Of a DNA stretch of 64,000 bases, positions 47,101 to 59,100 are shown one piece after another. The notes beneath the pieces are model-generated. The model saw only the letters and a list, made by a program, of their open reading frames with translations, had not been told where the DNA came from and made no database searches. The stretch spans positions 177,712,051-177,776,050 of the forward strand of contig CM061138.1 in the NCBI GenBank assembly GCA_030789695.1, read 5' to 3'. A program made the position numbers and the translations under genes. The DNA is from Scilla litardierei (taxonomy: Eukaryota; Streptophyta; Magnoliopsida; Asparagales; Asparagaceae). How positions within the stretch are numbered: the first letter of the stretch is position 1; each line of letters starts with the position of its first letter.

Positions 47101-50100
47101 AAACCCAAGGTATAGGATTTTGTGGTAAGTTTGCTTATTTCAATATAAACTCATTTATATTGCTTGTTGATTCTCTCGGTTGTGAGAGAAGGTTGTGATC
47201 CCGGGTTGTGGGATTCACTATTGCCATTGTTGTATGATTTGATCTTGTGAAGGTTTTTCACAAGATTTTCATAGTGGAAATCTTGGGTTAGGGTTTCTAA
47301 CCTAAGTATCCGGAGGGGATCCGGGTGGTTGGGACGTAGGATCACCGGGAGCAAGTCGGGGAGACTTGGGTGGATCCGAACCCATTAACATCATTTGTTT
47401 GCATTGTTAATTTTGTTGTTGTCATTCAATTTAAGCTTCCGCAAATTGATTTGGTAGTTGTTTGCACTATAATTTGGAATTATACTTCTTGTTATTTTTA
47501 AAGTACTATTCACCCCCCCTCAGTACTTGTGCAGTAGCTTGTAGGGCATTACAGAGTTTTCCCCCCACAAATTTCAAGTTCCCCCAAACTTCAACTTTTC
47601 CCACAAAATTTCAAGTTTTCCCCCCAAATTTAAGTTTTCCCCCAAAATTTAAGTCCGCCCAAAATTGTCATTGCCACCTAGAACAAACTTGCCACGTAAA
47701 ATAAGATTCAAAATCTTTAAAGGACTGGAAAAAATGGTCGGAAAGGGGAAGAATAAAAAGTGTGGGTGTTTATATAATAGATATTCAAATTCTCTTGTCC
47801 AATTTCTCATGTCCAAATTCTATTATCCAATTTCTCTTGATAACATCCCTCTTTTATATAATAGATATCCAAATTCTCTTATCCAATTTCTCATGTCCAA
47901 ATTCTTTTATCAAATTTCTCTTGATAACATCACTATTTTATATAATAGATATCCAAATTCTCATGTCCAAATTCTCTTATCCAATTTCTCTTGATAACAT
48001 CCCTCTTTTATATAATAGATATCCAAATTCTCTTATCCAATTTCTCTTGATAACATCCCTCTTTTATATAATATATATATACTAGTCATAACCCGTGCCC
48101 GTAGGGCACGGTTCAGTTAAGATATTCCCCTGTCAAAAGCGTAATTCCCCAAAAATTTAGTTCATCCCAAGGAATTAAGTTCATCACAAAAATCTTAGTT
48201 CCCCAACAAAATTAGTACCGTCAAAATTTAGTTCATATCCAAAATTTTAGGGTTCACCTTGATAAATTTGCTACAATAAATGCAATCTCACATCAAATCT
48301 CAAATCTAAATATCAAATCTGATTTTTTCAATTCATGATTTTTTTCAATTGTATCAACTGGATTTTGTAGCTAAATATCAAATCTCAAATCTCAATATCA
48401 TTAAAAAAAATTTCAAACTGATTTTTTCAATTGTGTTTAGCAAGTTTGAATATCAAACGGATACCCAATCCAATTGTGTATTGCAAGTTTGAATATCAGT
48501 TCCAATATTCATACTGATATGCACCAATTGGGCGTGCATATTCAAACTGATTTTTTCAATTGTATCAACTGGATTGGGTATCTAAATATCAAATCTCAAA
48601 TCTCAATATCAATAAAAAAATTTCAAACTGATTTTTCAATTGTGTATAGCAAGTTTGAATATCAAACGGATACCCAATCCAATTGTGTAAGCAAGTTTGA
48701 ATATCAGTTCCAATATTCAAACTGATATGCACCAATTAGGCGTGTAAATTCAATCTGATTTTTTCAATTGTATCAATTCAATCTGATTTTTTCAATTGTA
48801 TCAACTGGATTGGGTATCTAAATCTCAAATCTCAAATTTGAATATCAATTAAAAAATTTCAATATGACCCATTGGAACTGGATTCAGGACAATTTCAATA
48901 TGAGACAATATCCATTGGAACTGGATATGGAAAATTTCTATTCAAATAGCAAAATTTCTAACTAAACCAAAAAAATTCTACCTAAGCACTTTATTGATCC
49001 TGATCCTGTCAAAAAAAATTCTACCTAAGCACTTTATTGATGCATATTTAGCATATTCCATTTAAGTAATATCTATCAACATCAATATTTCCTGACTATC
49101 ATTTGTCAGCTGAATATTCAAACTTATAAATTGGCAAGCTGAATATGGAAAACTGGCATACAGCAAAACTGGCAAACTGCAAAACTGATTTGGAAATTTA
49201 TAAATTGGCATAGTGAACTGATATGGAAAATTCAAATTGAAATTAATAAATTGAAGAAATATTCAGAAGAAAGATAGGGTCAGCTGAAACTGATATGCCA
49301 GATTTTTTGCAGTTTTGTCAGATTGGGGAATATTGGGTCAGCTTCAGCAAATATTGGGTCAGCTGAAATTGAAAAAACTGATATGCCAGATTGAGTCAGC
49401 TGAAAGCTGAAATTGATATGCCAAAACTGATATGCCAGCAAATATCCAGCAAAAACCATAACACAATTGAAAAAATCTGGCATACTGGCATACCGCAAAA
49501 CTGATTTGGCAAGCTGCAATTGAATATTCAAACTGATTTTTTAATCAAGAATTGGCAAGCTTGAATATTCAATTGATATCAAATATCAAACTGATAACAA
49601 AACTTATTTGGCATACTGATTTTTTGGCACACGGATTTGGCATACTGATTTTTTGCAATATTCAAACTGATTTTTTGCAGTGTGCAAAACTGATTTGGCA
49701 AACTGAGCTATTGTGTTTGAGATACCCAATATGAAACTGAATATTCAAACTGATTTTTTATCAAGAATTGGCAAGCTGAGATACCCAATATCAAACTGAA
49801 TATTCAAACTGAGATACCCAATATCAAGAATTGGTGGTGCTTTGTGTTTACACCAAGTTCCTCACATCTCTTTGGGAAATCTCTGGCAGTGGTATGAAAA
49901 ACCAGGGTGCTATGGATTGCAGTTAAAGGCAGATTTGTATTAAGTCAAATAGGTCTCACAATGGTTTCTCTCAATTCCATGATTATTTTTCCTATTCTTA
50001 AAACACACAGTGCAGTCACATTATTGCAATTACTAACCTGGAAACTACATACTTATTCAAAATCTAGCAACTACATCCTCAGTTAAAGCTTAAAAATAAA

Positions 50101-53100
50101 ATAAATCTTTTCCACGCTTTCAACAAAAAAAGCATAAACATCTTAGCATTAAGTATTTATACATATTAACTGATTTGTGCACGACGGTTCCCAGGCTCCA
50201 GAAATCCGACGTGATCGCCAAGAAGAATCTATCCTCCTAGTTGATTCATCAAGATTAAATTAGCACATGTGTGACAGAAGGAAATTATATGAGAATTTGA
50301 AAGCAGCACATCTTGCTTCCATGTCCACTTTTCTGCTTCATCTTCATCTTCAGCATCATGTGTGCCTCCTTATGGGTTTCTCACTTCAAGTCCTTCATAA
50401 CCCAATAACCTAACATTGAAAACATAAGGTAAACATTGTCAAACTTGTGTAAGTTATAAGAGGTCCAAAATTTTAATTTAATTAACGGCTTGAGACATCA
50501 GGATTGCAATAGAAGCATCCAAATATAAATTACATCTATAAAGTAATTTTGAAGCTTTTATAGCAAACTATGACAGATGAATCCATCAAACGGAAAGCAG
50601 GAAACAAAGAAATGTGCTTTTCCGACCCTACCCCTTTCTAACTGAGCCATGCATCATTCCCCTTTCTAACTGAGCCATGCATCATTCTTTTATATTCATC
50701 TGCCATTTTGGCTAAATATCTCACCCGGAACCAATAGCATTATTAATTACAAACATTGTCAGTGGCGTGTAAGTTTTGGCTATATCTTCTTGAAACTCTA
50801 TTTGCTTTGCTCTAGTTTTTGGAAGCAATTGGATTTCAAAACTAATTCCCATCTCAAAAAGATACTTCTTTACACAATTCACCTTTTCCTTACATGCAAT
50901 GACACCCTATTGTTTTTCATATGTCGATAGAGTATAATTTATGGGGATCAAATTTCCACGGTCGTGGGTTAAATCATTTGCTACAACAAGATTTGGATTT
51001 CATACGGTGTAACTATTGTCACATGAATGTTTGTTGTTTATTCTACTCCAACATGGCACCAATTTCTCAACGTTGTTAAGAATAATTTCAATGCATCAAA
51101 AAGAGGTTTGCCAACATTTCCCACCTATTCCTTAGAAAAGTTTCTCATGATTATAAATTTGTTGTTAAGAGGCCAACTTAACCTTATAATTGTTTCTGGC
51201 GATGAATGTTATTTTTCATTATGTTGCTTTTGGACACTTTATGTAGAAGTAATGTAACATTAATTTTATAGTAATTTTTACTTCACTGATGTATACTTGT
51301 CTAAATTTATCAGAGTGTGCAATTATTTGTTGTAGATCTAAATACGTATTTATGTTAAATAAGGGTTAACTGCTTATATTCATTCATTGAATTTACTTGT
51401 TGACAGTTTGATCAAGATGTGGCGATGAACGTGAGCTGAACATTTGATGTATTTTTCTGCAAAAATAGTAAATTTAAAGCCATATTTAGCTTCTGAAGAC
51501 ATACTATTCCTTTTATGCAAATCTAAAGCCTGGCATGGGCGGAATATAAGAGACTCCGAGTATGGGTTGACTTCAAGCTTGGCGGAAGATAAGATCACCA
51601 ACGCATATTCCTTCTAACCATTACACCATAATTTTGTTGCAGGCTTCCTTTTGTAATTGAAAATATCATATCGATGCATACATTAAATTCAACCCAAGAT
51701 ATGCGAGTGATCGCAACTCCAACTACAATGAATTTATCACCAAACATCAATAAATGTAAAATTAAGCATTCAAGTTTTGCGGTAAGAATTTGAATCTGTC
51801 CTTAACATCATAGACCAAAAATTGAACTCCACCCCGAACAGATTCAGAAAAAAATCCATGTAAAATTTGTCACCACAGACCAAAAATTGAACTCAAAATA
51901 GATGACATCAACCATCAAAGATTTGCGCTTACCTATCATAGATTGCTTCTAAGCATTTGAGAGGATTTGGGAGGAGCGATCCAAAGCCAGCTCTCAACCA
52001 CAAACAGATTCAGGACAAAACTTGGATTTTCTACTTTGTTTTGTGAATGTGAAGCTTTGCGGTTCAACCCACGATTAAAAGATACACTTCTATGAATCCT
52101 GCTCATTGGTGGAAATGTACAGGATGCACAATGAATATTTATGACTCATTAATCATGTGGGAGACTATAAACTCTCTTTGCAAATTAAAAGTCACTAATC
52201 TGATTGCAAACTCATAAATAATTAGAAATGTTACCTTCGATCGTTGCTCTCTCTTATAGCTTGCCGATTGGCACCAAGACAGCAAGCTAAACACTACGGA
52301 CAACCCCGCAAGACCGCAAGCCAGACCCCACCGGATCGTTCTCTTCAGTTTTATCAGGCTACAGTTTATAAAATTTTAGATATTTTTTATTAATACCACT
52401 TTCATTGTTGTTGGAAATGAATAATAATGATAATTAACGGAAATTACCTGAAATCAAGATCGTTGGTGTAGGATGAGGAGAGGAGGATGAATGTGCCAAA
52501 GCCAAACACAACTGGAAAAAAAAGCAAGTTAATTTTATAGTTTCCAATACAAAGTTTGCAACAAAATTTTTCAATGTAAAAAAAATCAAGCTTTGAGGCT
52601 CACCAATGTACTAATATGTATAATGTATGTAAACTTGCATATGTAATGGACAATACCAGAAATTATGTGGAATCTGGTATAATACAGAACACACTCAATG
52701 AATCTACAATTTGTGCACATACCACATTATGAATCTGGAATATCCATTCTATAACTTGGAATGTATATGATACATGAGCAACATATGTGGAATATAAATA
52801 AGCATGGATTTGGAATCTGGAACATGAGCCTATGATACTGAGAATATGATACATTAGCATGAAGATGTAATATGCGTAGAATATGTATATAATGACATGG
52901 TTTTTATGCATGAATTTTGAATAGATTCTGTAATATGAATATGGATTGTGACCGTGTGGCGTATCACATCATATACATTACTTTTGCATCCCAAAAATCT
53001 GGTCCAAAAATATGACAACCCAAAAATCTAGTTTAGTTAGATATACCATTGTTGAGTTAGATATTAAGTTAGATATGCATTCGGTTAGATAGTTTAAGAA

Positions 53101-55964
53101 TTCAAGAAAAGGATTCAACTACATATACAGTAATTGAGAAAAACACATACATTTCTTATGCAACTACAGCTGTAACCCAGCAATCTAATTGAATATACAT
53201 TACCTTAGTGCTTCCATATCTAAAAATTCAACACAAAGAAATAAAATGTGAAAAAAAATGAAAAAGAAAGATGCCTTCTTCGAATTTCCCCGAATTTCCT
53301 TGTTCCCATTTAAGTGAACATTAAAAACGGAACACAAAAAAAAAAACAAATCCAGTTATGAAAATTAACGGATGTCCAGTTATCAAAATCAAGTAAATGA
53401 TTAAATTTAGAAGAACCACAAAAACCCCATCATCAAAATTAGAAGAAACACAAAATAGTTAGGTTCATGATGGAGAGATAAATTTACCTGAAAGGATCTC
53501 ATCTGAATATTGATTCCACTGCAATCAGAACATGAAATAGTTAGGTTCATGATGGTGTAGGAAGTTATATGTTTCTTATTCTTACATGTGGCTATTTTTG
53601 CAGCCACATCGGAATTGAAGAGCGAGCTAGAAACTGAAATTTTGTAGAACGCCTCTCGCGAATGGTAAAAAAATGAAGCAAAAATCTGGGAATTTGATTG
53701 TGGAGGTAAATATACGGGCGATACACAGACATCAGAGCTCAGAGCTCAAATGAGGAAGACAGTAAAGCATAAATTATGTCATATATGAAGACGACAATAC
53801 CAACATTTAACATTAACCACATTATCTCTTAAAACACCACTCCCAACCATCTTGATTGGTACAAACAAATACAACATGTTAAAATTATTTGAGAGGAAAC
53901 AATTGATCTTAACCAACTTTACAGTTGAGTTTGGATGAAATATTTGAGCCAATATCTTTTGTTAGAGAAGATGATTATGACCATACTGGATTTATTTGAT
54001 CCAGGGCAACCTATATTGCAAGGACATTCCTATTGTGAGGCGTTGTCCTGTCAATAAAATGGTGCACAGACATTTGGTACACTGTAATTTTTACATGTAA
54101 ATTTTAGAATTTTTTTGTTATTGTAATATATTATCTTGTCCAGTTTTAGTTGGAACATAATCATATATTATGTTAGCGGCATTACGCCTAATTCAGGAAA
54201 TAGATGAAATAAATTGAATTTCACATACATTACTCTAAAGATATCTCAAACAAATAGCCATGGCAGGGGGGATATGACTTCATTTTATATCGGATTTATT
54301 ACATAGACACATAGCGGCATTATGTATCAAACAAATAGAGGCATTATGTATCATATTTATCAATATCTCATTGCAAACATGAACTAGAAACTGAAAGGAA
54401 TTTGTAAAAGAAAAAAAGAGTAAAAGTGGAGGGAAAATAAAATCTTACCATAGGCATGTCAAGATAATAGTTCACTTCACTGAATGACATGGCTAGAGGG
54501 GTGAATTGGATCTGTAGAAACATTTATAAGAACTAAATAAGATTCTGCAATTTATTGGCATCCAAAAATTGATGTTTTGAACCAAGAAGCCAAACACAAA
54601 ACTGATATATTTTGAGGATGGGATCCAACAGATCCAATTCCAAGCTAACTTCAATGACAGAACATGTATTGCATAACATTTGATTCATGTCAGCATTTCA
54701 TCATGGCAGTGACAACCAAGCTAAGTGTTATTAGCAAGAACATGATTGCAAAATATCAAAAAGCATATAAATCATGTTCTTACACGTAAATGCAAAAAAA
54801 TTCAATTCTACTAATGAAGATGACCATGAAGGTCATTCTCCAGAATGAAACAATCAAATTGCTTCGGATGTATTCGATCAAATATCCCAATTTTACCATC
54901 TAGATTCATGATTAAACTTAATTCAGATCACAAAATATCCAACTTAACTTACTCAGTCCGTTGATCAAATCAAATTCTTGTTGGAAAATAATACATTCCT
55001 TCTACTAAAATCTTTTCCCCCTCCCAATTAAATTCAAAGAAAAGAGGCATTGAAGTAAAAAGAGCCCAAAATTCTCACCTCCTGAACAAACCACTTAAGC
55101 AGCCCAAAATAGAGGAGATCGCCAATATGATTTCATTGTTGGTGGCTTTGAGTCCCCTTCCCTAGTCCCAAACGCTCCACGTTTTTCCAAAATAAAATAA
55201 AGTTGTTGAATTTCTTTGCAGGGAGTGATTCACATTTTTCTACATCAATCCATTCGGGAAAGCTATGATATGTAGATTCTACTTCTAGCAGTGATTATTT
55301 ACAGAATACTTAAGATTATTTTGAGATAAAATTAAAAAAACTAACAAGATATTTAAGTTTATTTTAGATAAAATCTAGATAATTTTCAAAGAATTAGGTT
55401 AATTTGGAAGTAGAACGTAATCAACTTTGAAGTTTCTCAAGGATCCGCAACTCATTACATGTCATGCTGCCTAAGTTCAACTTCAATTTAGAAATTACCA
55501 CAAAAACGAAGCAATAAACGGACAATTTACCTTCAATTTATCCCCATTGTCTACGATATCAATCTGCAGGATCCACTCCGCTTCTTCTTTCTTCAAATTG
55601 CAAACATTCTCCGCAAGCCCAATGATCTGATACTCCGTAACCTAAACAAAATCAAATCATCCAAATTCAATCATATATACAAAGCGATCAATCTCAAGAA
55701 ACATAAACCAAGAAAAGCAGAACTTTTTCTAAAAATGTGACCTTTTTAGGCGATATCTGAGACTCCTTCTTATTGACTTTGTAGTGGATCTGCTCCGCGA
55801 TCTTCGCACAAACCTGGCATCTTATGAATGTGATGTCCTCTCTTCAAGCGGCGGCCGCTGGTGGTTTCTTGGCTGAAGCGATTGAGATTTATGCCAATGA
55901 GAAGAGGAAGAGAGGGAGATTTTTCTTGGCGGAAGCTTCGCCATGGCGATTTTTCCTCTTCTAT

Positions 55965-56029
<65 letters not shown>

Positions 56030-56097
56030 ACCGGTTTTACTGCGCTCCATGGTTTTCCACAGTTAGGGGCGGTCAGGGGGGAGAGGGAGGGATGGGG

Positions 56098-56154
<57 letters not shown>

Positions 56155-59100
56155 CGCCAGTTAGGGGCAGTAGGGGCAGCTGAGAATGCCCCCCAAAGTG
56201 TTATTATGAAACACAAATTTCAAAACTTTTAAGATTTCAATAAAAATTTCAATTTTCAAATTTCCCTCCAAACTTTCAGACCCAATTTCTCTTCACTTAT
56301 CCAATTTCTCTTATCTTACCCAATTTCTCTTATCTTATACAATTTCTCTTAATAACATCCCTCATTTATACACAATTTCTCAACTCTTATCCAAAAACTC
56401 TTATCCAATAACCCATGATAACATCCCTGTTTTATAATATAGATGTTTGAATGTATGTATGTATATATATAATATTACATTTGATACTGCCTCATATAAG
56501 ATTATTGTACATGATGCTAAACTGAAACCGAACACGACAATGCTACTGAATCTATTGCTGTTCATGACACTGTAAACTGAAGCGTACAATTCGCCATACT
56601 TGACTATATGGTTCACATTAGATCATTTGGGGTTTTGGTAAACTCATTATTGAGGGTATGTGAACGACTGGAGCCATACTCACTCTTACTGTTCTTGACC
56701 GACTCCCGACCCTGATATTGTACTTGACTGAATCTTTTTATTGAACTTGACCATATTTGGGCCGGGTGAGTGTCGTTGTGGCAAGAGTGAGTTCATATGT
56801 TGCATACTGTGCCATCATATATGAGACACATCACTAGATTTGGAGCACTATATAGTTTTGCATCTCATGTACTTATATTCAAAGTAATTCATAGTATTCA
56901 GCTCTTGCCATGAATGTTATACCTTGTCACGTGTCACTCATGTATATATCTCACTGCTTCTGTTGTTTTGGATTGATTATGTTATACGGATCTTATGTGT
57001 TCTGTTCATAATTTTAGAGACATATAACATACTTTAGCGGTTACCTTGTTGACCGTTATGTATGATAAATGATTACCCGAAGAGCTCCTGGGGATATGAT
57101 GTATTTTAGGCACGTATTGTGCCCTTGGATGTGTAGTTGTTAATAGACTAAGTTAGCTAGATTAGTCTTACCTCTAAATATAGATTTCATGACAACGTTA
57201 TTGCTGTATTGTTATTGGTAGTAAGAAAATGATTATAACTACTAATTACTTTTTATAATGTGCTCCTTTATATTTATATCGTACTTTTCTTACATTTATA
57301 CAGTATTTTTCTGCATTTATACTGTGCATCTTGCAAATATATATATTCCTAGTCTGGGAATACTTGCTGAGCGACCCTTGTTGATGAGTATTTTTTTAGA
57401 TGTTGCCTTGTGAAATACATTTCGGGGTTTGGGGTGATTTTTCAGAAAAGGCTATAGAAAAGGCTATACACGAAGTTGATCTAGTAACACATGATTACGA
57501 TGAGCTTTTCCCTACAGAGGATTAGTGCAGATCTTTATTAGTAGCTATTATGTTTTCTTATCGTATTTAATGTATCGTGTTGAAATGGTCATATTAGGCC
57601 TAATGTTGTGTAGTTTATTGTGTGACGATGAGATTGTAATGCTATTTATTTGTGTTTTTTAAGTATACATGTAAGAATTTGTGAGTAATTACAGACATTT
57701 AAATGTCTTTAAACCAAACATTTATTGTGTTTAAAGCAAGAAAGAAGAAACATCGGGAAAAAAAATGAAAAAAAGATATGTTGAAAAAGTTGTTTAAATT
57801 CACCGTGGACCCGTTTGCGTTCCCGCTCTCGAGTAGAATGGGAAGCGGGACGTGACACTCATTCTTGATATAAGGAAGATAAATAACTAAATAGACACAT
57901 GATACAATGAATGTGGAGTACAGACATGTTCCTTGCATGCCTTGTATGTAGGATCACACTAATTACTTGTCTATTCTAATACCTTGCGTTTAGGATCACA
58001 CTGATTACTTTCCTATTCTAATCTGAAATTCTGAATTACTAATTAAAAATTTGGGTTATGCCAAGCTCAGTATGTATATTGTATATTATTATTTTCTTTT
58101 TTGTATTACAGTGTGAACCTTGAACTTGAATCGCTTACAAATTATTTCTTGTCATATTGTGTACTTCAGTCTCGCAAACATTGCCAGGACATTATGCTCG
58201 ATGTGTAGATGTGAAGAACTAACATACATGCTTCCTATTCGAGTACTATTTTGTTCTTGACACACTCTTCTTTGTTTTGTTGAATGATATTATACTCTGC
58301 CACATGTGCACCATAAAAGGGAAAAAAGAAAATTCTTCTCTTTTCTTCATTTTCCCGACTTGTTCCAAATCTGAATTTAGCAGCATCGGTCAGCCAAGCC
58401 TAGGCTGACACCAAAAACTACTTCTTATTAAGTTCCCTTTGGTCGACATGCATGGAGCAACCACCGTTGTCTTTATATAAGCATGCATAATAAGCGAAAC
58501 CTTTTAGGCCAGCTTTTACCTGGAAAAGTCATATTAATTTTTTATTCATTGCTGCTAAGTACTCCTAAGGTCTTTTATATATCACTTTACCGTTTTCATG
58601 ATTATTTCAATCATCAAGCGAATTCTTTGATATGCCAATTTGTTATCACATAAATTCCAGTTTCTGTTATCTTACTTTGGACCATATATTTCTTGTATGA
58701 GGGAATTTCTTGATTTTGTATGTGGAATCAAACATAAGTATTTAATGTGAATGCACATGGAACGTTGAACCATGAGCATGTGGCAAGTCCCTATTAGTGC
58801 CACAAAATGGTACTGGATTATCCGATCAATGGGTATTGAGTTGAATTTTTTCTACCCAAATGCTTCTTTTGATTATGTCTACACTCCATATTCAAATGCA
58901 TGGCAACACTTCCACAATTAAATTATGCCTGCCCTTTTAGGATCATTTCTCTTCTTCAATGATTCTGTATTCTATCAGGAAATTATTAAAAAAAATAAAA
59001 AGTAAAGAAAGAACAGTTGTTTTATACCTTCAACTAGAAGTTGGTCTCTTGTTCAACTCCTTAATTAATTCTCTTAATGCGCTGCTGAGTTTTATTCCTT

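Larger units (their letters stand above)
35902..47553 (+). mobile_element. SIRE/Maximus-type copia retrotransposon, nearly complete, 11,652 bp
   Basis: Both LTRs are 1752 bp (35902-37653, 45802-47553) and differ at about a dozen sites by eye (about 0.7%). The target duplication gagtt is at 35897-35901 and 47554-47558. The element has a Met-type primer binding site, gag with zinc knuckle, protease, integrase, RT and RNase H, then a third ORF and a PPT with several decoy purine tracts. Large size, a long 3' region with an extra ORF and multiple PPT-like tracts fit the SIRE/Maximus lineage. Pol is damaged by one in-frame stop at 41043 and gag by frameshifts, so this young copy is inactive. It is oriented with MAD1. 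Confidence 0.93.
35853..48081 (-). mobile_element. non-autonomous Helitron A (contains the SIRE element)
   Basis: The 3' end is at 35853 on the - strand: a perfect 8-bp stem hairpin (CCGTGCCC-tat-GGGCACGG), then a short spacer and CTAG next to a T. Only 44 bp in, the SIRE element (35902-47553) interrupts it. The remainder (47559-48081) is short and ends in a series of duplicated 5' termini. Without the SIRE insert the Helitron is about 0.6 kb. The outermost 5' TC is blurred into a TA repeat. Confidence 0.55.
48082..56443 (-). mobile_element. non-autonomous Helitron B with captured gene fragments, 8.4 kb
   Basis: The 3' end is at 48082 (- strand): perfect stem CCGTGCCC-tac-GGGCACGG followed by GTTATGACTAG. 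The 5' end at 56443 reads TCTATATTATAAAACAGGGATG, with A and T at the two flanks. I see no Rep/helicase frame, so it is non-autonomous. It carries exon-like fragments of host genes on its own strand (54449-54511, 55531-55843, possibly 52236-52500) and repeats at its 3' side. It lies head to tail with Helitron A inside the solo Tekay LTR. Confidence 0.6.

Noticed and set aside
55822..56232. ORFs with Ser-Leu or Arg-Glu runs
   Set aside because: They are produced by the two GA microsatellites.
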